Assembly (NCBI GenBank): GCA_021816865.1
Contig: JAKAWX010000005.1
Span: 62,001 to 126,000, forward strand
Origin: Thermoplasmata archaeon
GTDB lineage: Archaea > Thermoplasmatota > Thermoplasmata > Lutacidiplasmatales > UBA184
Direction: 5' to 3'
Length of the DNA stretch: 64,000 bases
Below, piece after piece: positions 55,245 to 63,456 of this stretch; within the stretch, counting starts at the first letter, position 1, and every line of letters begins with the position of its first letter. The notes beneath the pieces were generated by a model, which was not told the origin of the DNA, did not search any database, and saw nothing but the letters and a program-made list of their open reading frames with translations. The position numbers and the translations under genes were made by a program.

Positions 55245-56176
55245 GCGCCAGCGCCCCCCGGGGCCCCCCCGACGCGTCGCCCGCGTACTACCCGGGCTGC
55301 TCGCTCGACGGCCTCGGCAAGGCCTACGAGGTCACCGCCCAGCTGGTGATCGAGCGCCTCGGCCTCTCGCTCGACCGCATCGTGGACTACAACTGCTGCG
55401 GCGCGACCGAAGTGAAGAACCTGAGCCAGGACGTCTCGATCGCGCTGCCGGCGCGCAATCTCGCGCTCGCCCGCTCGATGGGGCGCCAGCAGGTCGTCGC
55501 CGCGTGCAACGGGTGCGTCTACTCGCTCGCCCGCGCGAACGACGCGGTCGCGGACCCGGCCACCCGGGGACGCATCAACGCCACGCTCGAGAAGGGCGGC
55601 GCCCCCGCGTACGACGGCGCGGCCTCGGTGCAGCACGTGCTCGAGTACATCTACGCCCGTGCGGGGCTCGAGCGCGTGCGCGCGGCCGTGACCCGACCGC
55701 TCGCCGGCCTCACGGTCGCCCCGTACTACGGGTGCCTCTACACCCGGCCGAAGCGCTACACCGGCGCCGGGAAGACCCCGGGCACCGACGACCCGGAACA
55801 CCCGCATTTCCTCGACGAGCTCCTCGAGGCGTGCGGCGCGAAGGTCCTCACGGACTACTCGGCGAAAACGATCTGCTGCGGCGGGGGCCACGCGCTCAGC
55901 GACCTCGACGTCTCGGTCGCGTTCGGCGCGTCGATCCTCAACGAGGCGAAACGGGCCGGGGCCGACCTGGTCGCGACGATCTGCCCGCTCGGCCAGATCA
56001 ACATCGAGAACCATCTCGACCGCATCCGGGCGAGCTACGGCGACGAGGTGGTCCGGCCCATCGCGTACTTCACCCAGCTGATGAGCCTCGCGTTCGGCGC
56101 GAGCGTTCGGGAGGCTCGGCTCCACGACAACTTCTCGCGGCCCGACCTCTTCTTCCGCGCCCGAGGGTTCCCCTGA
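55241..56176 (+). CDS. hdrB2: sHdr-type heterodisulfide reductase-like subunit B2
   Basis: AYYPGCSLDGLGKAYE, VDYNCCGATE, VVAACNGCVYSL, YYGCLYTRPKR, KTICCGGGHALSD, ATICPLGQINIENHL: two CCG domains; GTG start. Confidence 0.93.
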   Translation: MSASAPRGPPDASPAYYPGCSLDGLGKAYEVTAQLVIERLGLSLDRIVDYNCCGATEVKNLSQDVSIALPARNLALARSMGRQQVVAACNGCVYSLARANDAVADPATRGRINATLEKGGAPAYDGAASVQHVLEYIYARAGLERVRAAVTRPLAGLTVAPYYGCLYTRPKRYTGAGKTPGTDDPEHPHFLDELLEACGAKVLTDYSAKTICCGGGHALSDLDVSVAFGASILNEAKRAGADLVATICPLGQINIENHLDRIRASYGDEVVRPIAYFTQLMSLAFGASVREARLHDNFSRPDLFFRARGFP

Positions 56177-56193
56177 TCCGGCGGAGGACGAAC

Positions 56194-56643
56194 GTGACGA
56201 TCTTGAACGGATGCGAATTCCCGGACGACCGCGCCTACTTCATCGAACGCACCCAGATGACCTGGGTGAAGACCGACGGCGACCTACTGACGGTCGGGCT
56301 CACCGACCCGGCGCAGACCCGGGCCGGAAAGATCCTCCACGTCCGCGTCAAGGCGGCCGGGACCGCCCGGGAGCGAGGAAAGCCGATCGCGACGGTCGAG
56401 AGCGGCAAGTGGGCGGGCCCGGTGATGGCCCCCGTCTCGGGAACGGTCGTGGAGGCAAACGTCGAGGTCGAGAAGGACCCCGGCCTCCTCAACACGGACC
56501 CGTACGGGCGGGGATGGATCGTCCGGATGACGGCCGCGTCGCCCGCCGAGGTATCGGCGCTCCTCACGGGCGCCACCGCCCTCGCCCGGTTCAGGGAGAT
56601 CCTCGAGAAGGACAACATCCGATGCGTCCGCTGCCAGGCCTAG
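56194..56643 (+). CDS. lbpA: lipoate-binding GcvH-like protein (LbpA type)
   Basis: TVESGKWAGPVMAPVSGTVVEANVEVEKDPGLLNTDPYGRGWIVRM (lipoyl-Lys context); C-terminal RCVRC motif; GTG start. Confidence 0.88.
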   Translation: MTILNGCEFPDDRAYFIERTQMTWVKTDGDLLTVGLTDPAQTRAGKILHVRVKAAGTARERGKPIATVESGKWAGPVMAPVSGTVVEANVEVEKDPGLLNTDPYGRGWIVRMTAASPAEVSALLTGATALARFREILEKDNIRCVRCQA

Positions 56644-56653
56644 AGGGAGAACG

Positions 56654-57058
56654 ATGAACGAGACCCAGACCGCGAGCGCCCCGAGCGACCCTGCCGGCAA
56701 GAAGATCCTCATGATCATGACGAGCGGGCCCGAGGACCCGGACAAGACCTACGCCCCGTTCTACACGGCCGCCTTGATGGCGGCGATGGAGATCGACACG
56801 ACGATGTACTTCCTCATGCACGCCCCCGAACTGTTGCGCAAAGGCGCCGCCGAGAAGGTGCCGCTCAAGAAGGGCGGGAACCTGAAGATGTTCGTCGACA
56901 TGGCGCTCGAGAACGGCGTCAAGCTCATGGCCTGCGCGGAAAGCTGCCGGGACCTCTGCGAGATCCCCCCGGACGAGCTCATCGACGGCGTGAAGCTGGT
57001 CGGGTCGGCGACGCTCGCCGACCTCGCCCTCGACGCGGACTCGGTGGTCTCGTTCTAG
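56654..57058 (+). CDS. DsrE-family sulfur-carrier protein
   Basis: ILMIMTSGPEDPDKTYAPFYTAALMAAMEIDTTMYFLMHAPELL ... LMACAESCRDLCEIPPDELIDGVKLVGSATLADLAL. Confidence 0.85.
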   Translation: MNETQTASAPSDPAGKKILMIMTSGPEDPDKTYAPFYTAALMAAMEIDTTMYFLMHAPELLRKGAAEKVPLKKGGNLKMFVDMALENGVKLMACAESCRDLCEIPPDELIDGVKLVGSATLADLALDADSVVSF

Positions 57059-57078
57059 GCCCGCGGGCGGTTGGCGCC

Positions 57079-58203
57079 GTGGACGCACCGTGGCGCTGGA
57101 TCGACCTCGGCGGGGTCGACGGCGCCACGATGGTGAACGTCTTCGTCGCCGTCGCCCGGACCGTCGGCTCCGCCCGCTCGCCTCCGACCGTGCTCGTCCT
57201 CCACCCCGACCGGCCGTTCGCGAACGTCGGCTACCATCAGGAGGCCGAGAGGGAGGTCGACATCGCGTACTGCCGGGACGCGGGGATCCCGGTCGTGCGG
57301 AGGGTCGTCGGTGGGGGGGCGATCCTCGACGGCCCGTGGGAGCACGACTACATGGCCGTGGTCCCCTCCGGAGCGCCGGGGACCGAGGAGGGCGTCCCCG
57401 CGTTCTACGCGCGCTACCTCGAGCCGATCCGGGCGACCCTCGCCCGCCTCGGCGTCGCGGCCGTGCGGTCGGGCGTCAACGACCTCGCGGTCCGCGGGCG
57501 CAAGGTGAGCGCGAACGGGGCGATGCAGCTGGACGGCAGCTGGGTCCTGGTCGGGGACGTCCTGCTCGACCTTGACATCCCCGCGATGAGCCGGGCCCTC
57601 CGGGTCCCCGACGAGAAGTTCCGCGGAAAGCTCGCGACCGGCATGGCCGACTGGCTTACCTCGGTGAAGGCGGAGACCGGCCATCGGCCGGACCGAAGCG
57701 AGGTCTCCCGCCTCCTCGAAGAGGAGTTCGCGGCCGCGTTCGGGGTCTCGTTCGTCCGCGCCCCGCTCTCCGAGGAAGAGACGCGCGCCCTCGCCGGGCT
57801 CAAAGCGAGCCGGACGGGCGACGACTGGACGTTCCGGCGGGATCGGGCCCACCCGGGCTTCGCGCGCGCGCCCGTCGAAGGACGCGCGGTCAAGATCGCG
57901 AACGGCGCGCTCCTCGCCCGTCTTGACCGCAAGGCGGGCAAGCTCGTCCGCGTGACCCTCCTGCACCGTCACGGCCGGATCGAGGAGGTCGAGTTCTCCG
58001 GGGACTTCTTCACCCAGCCGTTCGACGCGGACCTCGCCGAGCTCGAAGCGAGGCTGAAGGGGGCGCCGGTCGACGCGGCCGCGCTGCGCGCGTCGATCGG
58101 GGACTGGGTCGAGGCGCGCGGGGTCCGGCTCCTGGGCGCGACCGCCGACGACCTCGCGGCCGCGGTCGTCGACGCAGCGGCGCTCTCGCCGGCGGCCCCG
58201 TAG
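57079..58203 (+). CDS. lipoate-protein ligase family protein (sLpl type)
   Basis: FANVGYHQEAEREVDIAYCRDAGIPVVRRVVGGGAILDGPWEHDYMAVV ... RSGVNDLAVRGRKVSANGAMQLDGSWVLVGDVLLDLD. Confidence 0.9.
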   Translation: MDAPWRWIDLGGVDGATMVNVFVAVARTVGSARSPPTVLVLHPDRPFANVGYHQEAEREVDIAYCRDAGIPVVRRVVGGGAILDGPWEHDYMAVVPSGAPGTEEGVPAFYARYLEPIRATLARLGVAAVRSGVNDLAVRGRKVSANGAMQLDGSWVLVGDVLLDLDIPAMSRALRVPDEKFRGKLATGMADWLTSVKAETGHRPDRSEVSRLLEEEFAAAFGVSFVRAPLSEEETRALAGLKASRTGDDWTFRRDRAHPGFARAPVEGRAVKIANGALLARLDRKAGKLVRVTLLHRHGRIEEVEFSGDFFTQPFDADLAELEARLKGAPVDAAALRASIGDWVEARGVRLLGATADDLAAAVVDAAALSPAAP

Positions 58204-58232
58204 CCGACCCCCCGGCCCGGTCGAAGGGTCGG

Positions 58233-59279
58233 TTACGCGAAGCCGGGGTCGTTCGCCACGGCGCGGGCGATCTCGGCGAACTCGTCCGTGCCTTCGGCGA
58301 GACGACGCGCACCCTCCCGACCGGCGGGGGGCCCTACGGCGTACGCCTCCCGCACGGTCGCGCCGTGGACCACCGCGACACCGAGGCGGTCCGTCCCGGT
58401 CGCCGAGAGGACGAGGAGGCCGTGCGGCCCGGCGATGCGCAGCCGGCGGACCACCGGCCCGGGGGCCTTCGCGGCCGGCGGCAGCTCCCGCCACGACGGG
58501 TCCTCGTGACGGGCCGTCGTCTCGGTCCGGAACCTCGTCTCCTCCGACGGCGTCGGTCGTCCCGGGCGACTACGGAACAACCCCTGGGCGCGGAACGCCT
58601 CCACGAGGTGGTCGCGCCAGGCCGCGTACGCCGGCAGCGACCCGGTCTCCGCTTCCCAGGAGGTGACCCGACGCTCGATCTCCTCTCTCACGATCGGGCG
58701 GATCGCGGGGTGCGGCAGTTTGAGGAGGTCGGACATCGCTCGATGGTCGGCGCGGCCGAGGACCCCGCCGACCAGGATGTGGGCACCGGCCCAGTCGCCG
58801 CCGGCGTTCCCGGAGACCTTGCGATCGCCCACGACGAGGTCGGACGGGGCGCGCAGCTCGGCCGAGAGGCCGAGGAGGCGGGCCGCCGCGACCGGCGCCC
58901 TCAGGAACCGGACGAGGTCGGCCGGCCCGCCCGGACCGCCGTCCTCCTCCCGGTAGGCCAGCTGGTAGAACCACTGGTCCGGGTCGAGCCAGGTGGTCCC
59001 TCCGCCCTCGACCCGGCGGAGGACGGGCACGCGACGCCGCGCGAGGAACCCCTCGTCGATCTCCTCGGAGAACGACTGATGGAAGCCGAGCGAGACGTAC
59101 GGCGCGTTCGGCTGGGCCGTGACGAGGGTGTTCGGGACCTCGCCGGCGGCGACCGATTCGGCGACGCTCTCCACGAACGCCTGGGCCCGCACGGGGTCGC
59201 ACCGCCCGAGGTCGAGGTGCCGCCAGAGCGCCCGGGGCTCCTCCCCGACCGAAGCGGCGATCGCGTCGTGCCCGCTCAC
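58233..59279 (-). CDS. second lipoate-protein ligase family protein
   Basis: YVSLGFHQSFSEEIDEGFLARRRVPVLRRVEGGGTTWLDPDQWFYQLAY ... APSDLVVGDRKVSGNAGGDWAGAHILVGGVLGRAD; GTG at 59279. Confidence 0.9.
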   Translation of the reverse strand: MSGHDAIAASVGEEPRALWRHLDLGRCDPVRAQAFVESVAESVAAGEVPNTLVTAQPNAPYVSLGFHQSFSEEIDEGFLARRRVPVLRRVEGGGTTWLDPDQWFYQLAYREEDGGPGGPADLVRFLRAPVAAARLLGLSAELRAPSDLVVGDRKVSGNAGGDWAGAHILVGGVLGRADHRAMSDLLKLPHPAIRPIVREEIERRVTSWEAETGSLPAYAAWRDHLVEAFRAQGLFRSRPGRPTPSEETRFRTETTARHEDPSWRELPPAAKAPGPVVRRLRIAGPHGLLVLSATGTDRLGVAVVHGATVREAYAVGPPAGREGARRLAEGTDEFAEIARAVANDPGFA

Positions 59280-59659
59280 AGGACCGGCCCCCGGCGCGCC
59301 TCGAGGTCGGCCGGGACGCGCGGGCGCATCCGGTAGAGCCAGCCGGCACCGTAGGGGTCCCGGTTGATCGTCCCCGGGTCCGTCTCGGCCGCCGGGTTCG
59401 TCGCGACGACCGTCCCGTCGACCGGCAAGCCGAGGTGGCCGACCCACTTCTCCGACTCGAGGGAGAGCGCGGGTTCGCCGGCCCGAAAGGACCGGCCGGG
59501 GAGGGGGCCGCGATAGTGGGCGAGCGCCCCCGCCCGCCGCTGCGCGGCGTCCGTGAGCCCGACGACGACCGTCCCGTCCGCCTCGGGCCGGTACCAGAGG
59601 TCGGGCCCGATCGCGCAGACGCCCGCGCCGGGGGGCACGCGCGGCGGGGCCGACGACAT
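59276..59659 (-). CDS. second lipoate-binding GcvH-like protein
   Basis: SLESEKWVGHLGLPVDGTVVATNPAAETDPGTINRDPYGAGWLYRM; 4-nt overlap with the ligase gene. Confidence 0.87.
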   Translation of the reverse strand: MSSAPPRVPPGAGVCAIGPDLWYRPEADGTVVVGLTDAAQRRAGALAHYRGPLPGRSFRAGEPALSLESEKWVGHLGLPVDGTVVATNPAAETDPGTINRDPYGAGWLYRMRPRVPADLEARRGPVL

Positions 59660-59668
59660 CCGGGGCGC

Positions 59669-60364
59669 CTAGCGTGGGACCGCGGGGCCCGACGAGCGAC
59701 CCAACTGCTTCAAGAGGAGCAGCATCACCTTGACGCCCCGCTGAGTGTCGGGGTCCCGCAGCGCCCGTCCGAGCGCGAAGACCCCGCCCACGTCGGGCAT
59801 GTCGGCGATCGCGCGCTCGCGACTGGCCGAATCGCCGACGACGGTCGTCGAGTCGGAGAGCATCCCGAGGACCGGGCCCGCCTTCACGGCCGCGTGGACG
59901 AGAGGCTCGATCTCGGACTTCGGGGGCAGCGACTCGACGAACTGGATCCAACCGATCGCGCTCGCGCCGGCGTGGCCGACCATCTGGTCGGTCGTCGCCT
60001 GGGCGACCCCGACAAGGCCCTCCGCGAGGGTGACGAGGGTTTCGAGCGCGCCGGTCTCCTTCCACTCGGCGATCCGGTCGATGAGGTAGACGATCGCGTC
60101 GCGCCGCTTCTCGTCCTGCGCGACCCAGTCGAGGAGCGAGAGCGCCCCGATGAGGGTCGTGCCGGCGGAGGCGAGCATCCGGTCGGTGATCGCGTCACTG
60201 ACGCCGACCGCGCCCTCCGCGAGAGAGAAGAGCCGGTCGAGGGTCCCGTCGGCCTGCCAGCGCGCCAGGCGCTCGGCGAGCGAGGCGAGCGCGGCGACGG
60301 ACTCCATCCCCGGCGGGGGCGTCGGGGGCGTGATCGGGGCCGCGGTTGCGGGGGGAGACGGCAT
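59669..60364 (-). CDS. DUF1641 domain protein
   Basis: LFSLAEGAVGVSDAITDRMLAS..., GVFALGRALRDPDTQRGVKVMLLLLKQLG: C-terminal DUF1641 signature. Confidence 0.82.
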   Translation of the reverse strand: MPSPPATAAPITPPTPPPGMESVAALASLAERLARWQADGTLDRLFSLAEGAVGVSDAITDRMLASAGTTLIGALSLLDWVAQDEKRRDAIVYLIDRIAEWKETGALETLVTLAEGLVGVAQATTDQMVGHAGASAIGWIQFVESLPPKSEIEPLVHAAVKAGPVLGMLSDSTTVVGDSASRERAIADMPDVGGVFALGRALRDPDTQRGVKVMLLLLKQLGRSSGPAVPR

Positions 60365-60377
60365 CGGGTGGGCCTCC

Positions 60378-61523
60378 CTAGAACAGCGCCCGCGCCGTCA
60401 GGTCCCAGTAGGTGCGGTTGTAGATCACTTTGTTCCAGTAGTGCGCGAACGACGGCGTCGGCGGGTGGGGCGGGTGCAGGTAATCGAACTTGATGTACGT
60501 CGCCTGCGCGAGGCCGGTCATGATCCAGCAGTAGACCCGGCCCTCGTAGCGGGTGGTTGGCGCCTCCCCGCGGATCATCGACGCCACGTTGTGCGTGACG
60601 GCCTCGGCCTCGTAGTCCGCGGTCGAACCGGCCTTCGAGATCGGGATGTTGGTCGCGTCGCCGAGGACGAAGATGTTCTCCTTGCCCTCGGCGCGCAGCA
60701 GGTAGCGGTCGGTCGGGATCCAGTTGCCTTTGTCGCCGAGGCCCGACGTCCCGACGAAGTCCGCGCCGCGATGCGGTGGGATCGCGATCAGGAGGTCGTA
60801 CGGGATCGTCTCGCCCTCGACCCCCTTGATCGTCTTCGCGGCGGGGTCGATCTTGTCGACGTTGAACGGTATGTGGACGGTCACGCCGCGCTCGCCCATC
60901 AGGCGCTGCATCGGCTGGGCGACCGTGTCGATCCCGAAGACTTTCGGGATCGGATAGGTGTAGTGGATCTCGCTCTTGTCGCGGATCCCCTGGCTGCGGA
61001 GGAAGTCGTCCAGCATGAACGTCACCTCGAGGGGGGCGACGGGGCATTTGTACGGCATGCCGGCGACCGAGACGACGATCTTCCCGCCCTTGAAGTCGTG
61101 GAGCGCGGCCCGGAGCTTCTGGGCGTTCGCGAGGTCGTAGAAGCTGTGCGCCCCTTCGGCGAACCCCGGCGTGAGCTCGGGGTGGATGACGGAGCCGCTC
61201 GCGATGACGAGGATGTCGTACGGGAGCTCCTTGCCGCCCTTCACGACGACCTTGTTGGCGGCGGAATCGACCTTCTCGACCTCCCCCTTCACGAGCTGGA
61301 CCGACTTGTGGAGGAGCTGAGCTTCGTCCCGCCGCGTCTCTTCCGGCCGCATCTTGTCGAAGACGACCATGAGATACCCCGGCTGATAGGCGTGGACCCC
61401 TTCCCGGTCGACCAGCTGGATCTGGACCTGGCCCGTGGCGACCTCCCCTTCGAGCGCCTTGCGAATCCGGTTCGCCACCGTCGTTCCGCCGATGCCTCCT
61501 CCCAAGATCACGACTCGCTTCAC
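60378..61523 (-). CDS. SQR/NDH-2-like FAD-dependent oxidoreductase
   Basis: VKRVVILGGGIGGTTVANRIRK, VDREGVHAYQPGYLMVVFDKM, LPYDILVIASGSVIHPE, FVLGDATNIPISKAGSTADYEAEAV; GTG 61523 (or 61544). Confidence 0.88.
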   Translation of the reverse strand: MKRVVILGGGIGGTTVANRIRKALEGEVATGQVQIQLVDREGVHAYQPGYLMVVFDKMRPEETRRDEAQLLHKSVQLVKGEVEKVDSAANKVVVKGGKELPYDILVIASGSVIHPELTPGFAEGAHSFYDLANAQKLRAALHDFKGGKIVVSVAGMPYKCPVAPLEVTFMLDDFLRSQGIRDKSEIHYTYPIPKVFGIDTVAQPMQRLMGERGVTVHIPFNVDKIDPAAKTIKGVEGETIPYDLLIAIPPHRGADFVGTSGLGDKGNWIPTDRYLLRAEGKENIFVLGDATNIPISKAGSTADYEAEAVTHNVASMIRGEAPTTRYEGRVYCWIMTGLAQATYIKFDYLHPPHPPTPSFAHYWNKVIYNRTYWDLTARALF

Positions 61524-61540
61524 TGCTCTTCTCCTCTCGT

Positions 61541-61813
61541 TCACTCGTGCGACTTGCGGACAATGTACCGGTCGTACCCGGACTCGGACCGGACCTCGAC
61601 CAACTGGTGACCGGCCTTTTCGAGCCACATCGGAACGTCCTTGCGCGACCCCTCGTCGCTCGACAGGAGCTCGAACTCCGTGCCGACCGGCTCTTCCTTG
61701 ATCACGCGGACCAGCTCCATCAGCGGGCCGGGGCACCAGCTCCCGCGGGCGTCCACGACCATCCGGCCCGGGGGCGCGGAAGGAGCCGCCGGCGCGTTCG
61801 CGGTCCCGCTCAT
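61541..61813 (-). CDS. TusA-family sulfurtransferase
   Basis: VVDARGSWCPGPLMELVRVIKEEPVGTEFELLSSDEGSRKDVPMWLEKAGHQLVEV (CPxP motif). Confidence 0.9.
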   Translation of the reverse strand: MSGTANAPAAPSAPPGRMVVDARGSWCPGPLMELVRVIKEEPVGTEFELLSSDEGSRKDVPMWLEKAGHQLVEVRSESGYDRYIVRKSHE

Positions 61814-62247
61814 ACGAAGTAGCTCACGTCGGCAGAGCGCGTCCGGTCAATGAAGGTTGCGACGCCGGTCACCCCGTCCACGAGCGGGTCCAGGTCCGCC
61901 TTCGTGAGGCCCATCATCTCCATCGACTGGGAGCAGGCGAAGATGTGGAGCTCCCCGATCGACTTCGCCATCTCGAGGATCGCCTTCCACGAGGGCGCCC
62001 GCGGCGCGTTGAGGGCGCGGGAGAGGCGGGTCCCCTCTTCGCCGTGGCCCGGGCTCACCTCGGGGGGCGGTGCCGCGGCTCGCTTGCGGAAGGCCATCAA
62101 GCCCCAGTAGCTCGCGAAGACGTCGACCCGGAACCCGAGCGCCAGCGCCCCGCTCACGAGCGTGGCGAACGGGAGGAGCTTGTCGTCCGAGCTCTCCGTC
62201 AGCACGATCGCCATCTGCTCGGACGGAGGGGCCGCCGGGGTGGACAT
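61810..62247 (-). CDS. DsrE/DsrE2-family protein
   Basis: LPFATLVSGALALGFRVDVFASYWGLMAF ... LHIFACSQSMEMMGLTKADL. Confidence 0.87.
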   Translation of the reverse strand: MSTPAAPPSEQMAIVLTESSDDKLLPFATLVSGALALGFRVDVFASYWGLMAFRKRAAAPPPEVSPGHGEEGTRLSRALNAPRAPSWKAILEMAKSIGELHIFACSQSMEMMGLTKADLDPLVDGVTGVATFIDRTRSADVSYFV

Positions 62248-62267
62248 CGGCCCCTCTTCCCTCTCTC

Positions 62268-62723
62268 TCAGATGAAGAGGGTCAGCGCGTCCGGACGGGC
62301 CGCGAACTCGAGGTACGTGCTCGCGCCGATCACGTCGTCCACCTCGTTGACGAGGTTGGCCTTCGTGAGGCCGAACATGTCCATCGTCGGCGAGCAGGCG
62401 TGGATGTGCACGCCGGCCTCCTTCGCCTGGTGCATGAACGCCTCGATCGTCGGGAACTTCGCCGCGATCGCCTTCTGCATCTCGGGCGGGAAAACGTCCA
62501 TCGACTTCTTGCGGCCCTCGGAGGTCAACAGCTGCATCCCCCAGAACGTGAAGTAGATGTGCGCGTCCATCCCGAGCGCCCGCGCCGTGGTGGCGAGGAT
62601 CAGCGTCGGATACGCCATGTCCGCCCCACCCTTCGACAGCACGAGGAAGAGCGACTTCTTCCCCTCCTGCTTCGCGTGCTCGATCGTCTCGCTCGCTCGT
62701 CCTGCGGCCACTCCTGTCGTCAT
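62268..62723 (-). CDS. DsrE/DsrE2-family protein
   Basis: LFLVLSKGGADMAYPTLILATTARALGMDAHIYFTFWGMQLL ... VHIHACSPTMDMFGLTKANLV. Confidence 0.88.
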   Translation of the reverse strand: MTTGVAAGRASETIEHAKQEGKKSLFLVLSKGGADMAYPTLILATTARALGMDAHIYFTFWGMQLLTSEGRKKSMDVFPPEMQKAIAAKFPTIEAFMHQAKEAGVHIHACSPTMDMFGLTKANLVNEVDDVIGASTYLEFAARPDALTLFI

Positions 62724-62749
62724 GGTTCCTCTTCGTTCCTCCCTCGGCG

Positions 62750-62986
62750 CTACTTGTGCTCCAGGACGAACCGGTACGTTCCCCCGCTCTCGGTGTTCTC
62801 GCGCAGGGGGTGACCCGTGCGCTTGGAGAACGCCACGAAATCCGAGGGGGCGGCGGGGTCGTCCGCGAGCACCTCGAGCTTTTGACCGGTATGGAGGGTC
62901 TCGATCATCTGGCTCGCTTTGAGGATCGGCATCGGGCAGAACAGGCCGCGCGCATCCAATCGTGCGATCGACTGAGCTTCGCTCAT
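62750..62986 (-). CDS. tusA: TusA-family sulfurtransferase
   Basis: MSEAQSIARLDARGLFCPMPILKASQMIETLHTGQKLEVLADDPAAPSDFVAFSKRTGHPL (CPMP); ATG 62986. Confidence 0.93.
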   Translation of the reverse strand: MSEAQSIARLDARGLFCPMPILKASQMIETLHTGQKLEVLADDPAAPSDFVAFSKRTGHPLRENTESGGTYRFVLEHK

Positions 62987-63034
62987 AAGGGCAAACTCCC
63001 TGGCGGCGGATGTCGTCTTCGCTATTTTGTCTTT

Positions 63035-63045
63035 ACGTTTGTCCA
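63035..63045 (+). promoter_or_regulatory. upstream motif ACGTTTGTCCA before the tusA/dsrE operon (operon is on minus strand)
   Basis: Exact 11-mer shared with 50594-50604; embedded in TTTGTCTTTACGTTTGTCCAAAAAGAC. Confidence 0.5.
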
Positions 63046-63093
63046 AAAAGACCGCGACCGCCCCGGAGGAGCTCCCCGGTCGGCGCCCCGGGT

Positions 63094-63456
63094 TCAGGGA
63101 ACGAGGTCGCGGCGCTCGACGATCGCCGCCTTGGGCACCGTCAGCACGTTACGGTAGGCCGGAAAGAGGTCCGCGCCGTACCGTCCGGCGAGCTCGGGGT
63201 TCTCCGGACCGAACGCGACCTCGCCCAGCGCAAGGAACTCCTCGTCCTCCCGAAGCACCACGCCGGCGGCGTGGAAGATCGGGCCCGGGAAACGCTCGGG
63301 TCGGTCCGGGAACTCGAGCGGGTTCGGGTCGCGGTATCGGATGTAGACGACGTGGACTTCCGGTGGCCCGCTCGGCGCGTCCGGGTCCGGCGGCTGCGGT
63401 GGGCGGGAAGCGACCATCGGCAACGGCACGAACGGGTGAGGCGGGGTCCCGGTCAT
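63094..63456 (-). CDS. hypothetical protein
   Basis: 120 aa from ATG 63456; EVHVVYIRYRDPNPLEFPDRPERFPGPIFHAAGVVLREDEEFLALGEVAF...FPAYRNVLTVPKAAIVERRDL; start overlaps stop of upstream gene. Confidence 0.65.
   Translation of the reverse strand: MTGTPPHPFVPLPMVASRPPQPPDPDAPSGPPEVHVVYIRYRDPNPLEFPDRPERFPGPIFHAAGVVLREDEEFLALGEVAFGPENPELAGRYGADLFPAYRNVLTVPKAAIVERRDLVP

Noticed and set aside
50617-56176. Methanogenic HdrABC for CoM-S-S-CoB reduction
   Set aside because: Duplicated B/C subunits, short HdrA without added ferredoxin domains, and association with LbpA, lipoate ligase, DsrE and TusA fit the sHdr type instead; no methanogenesis genes seen.
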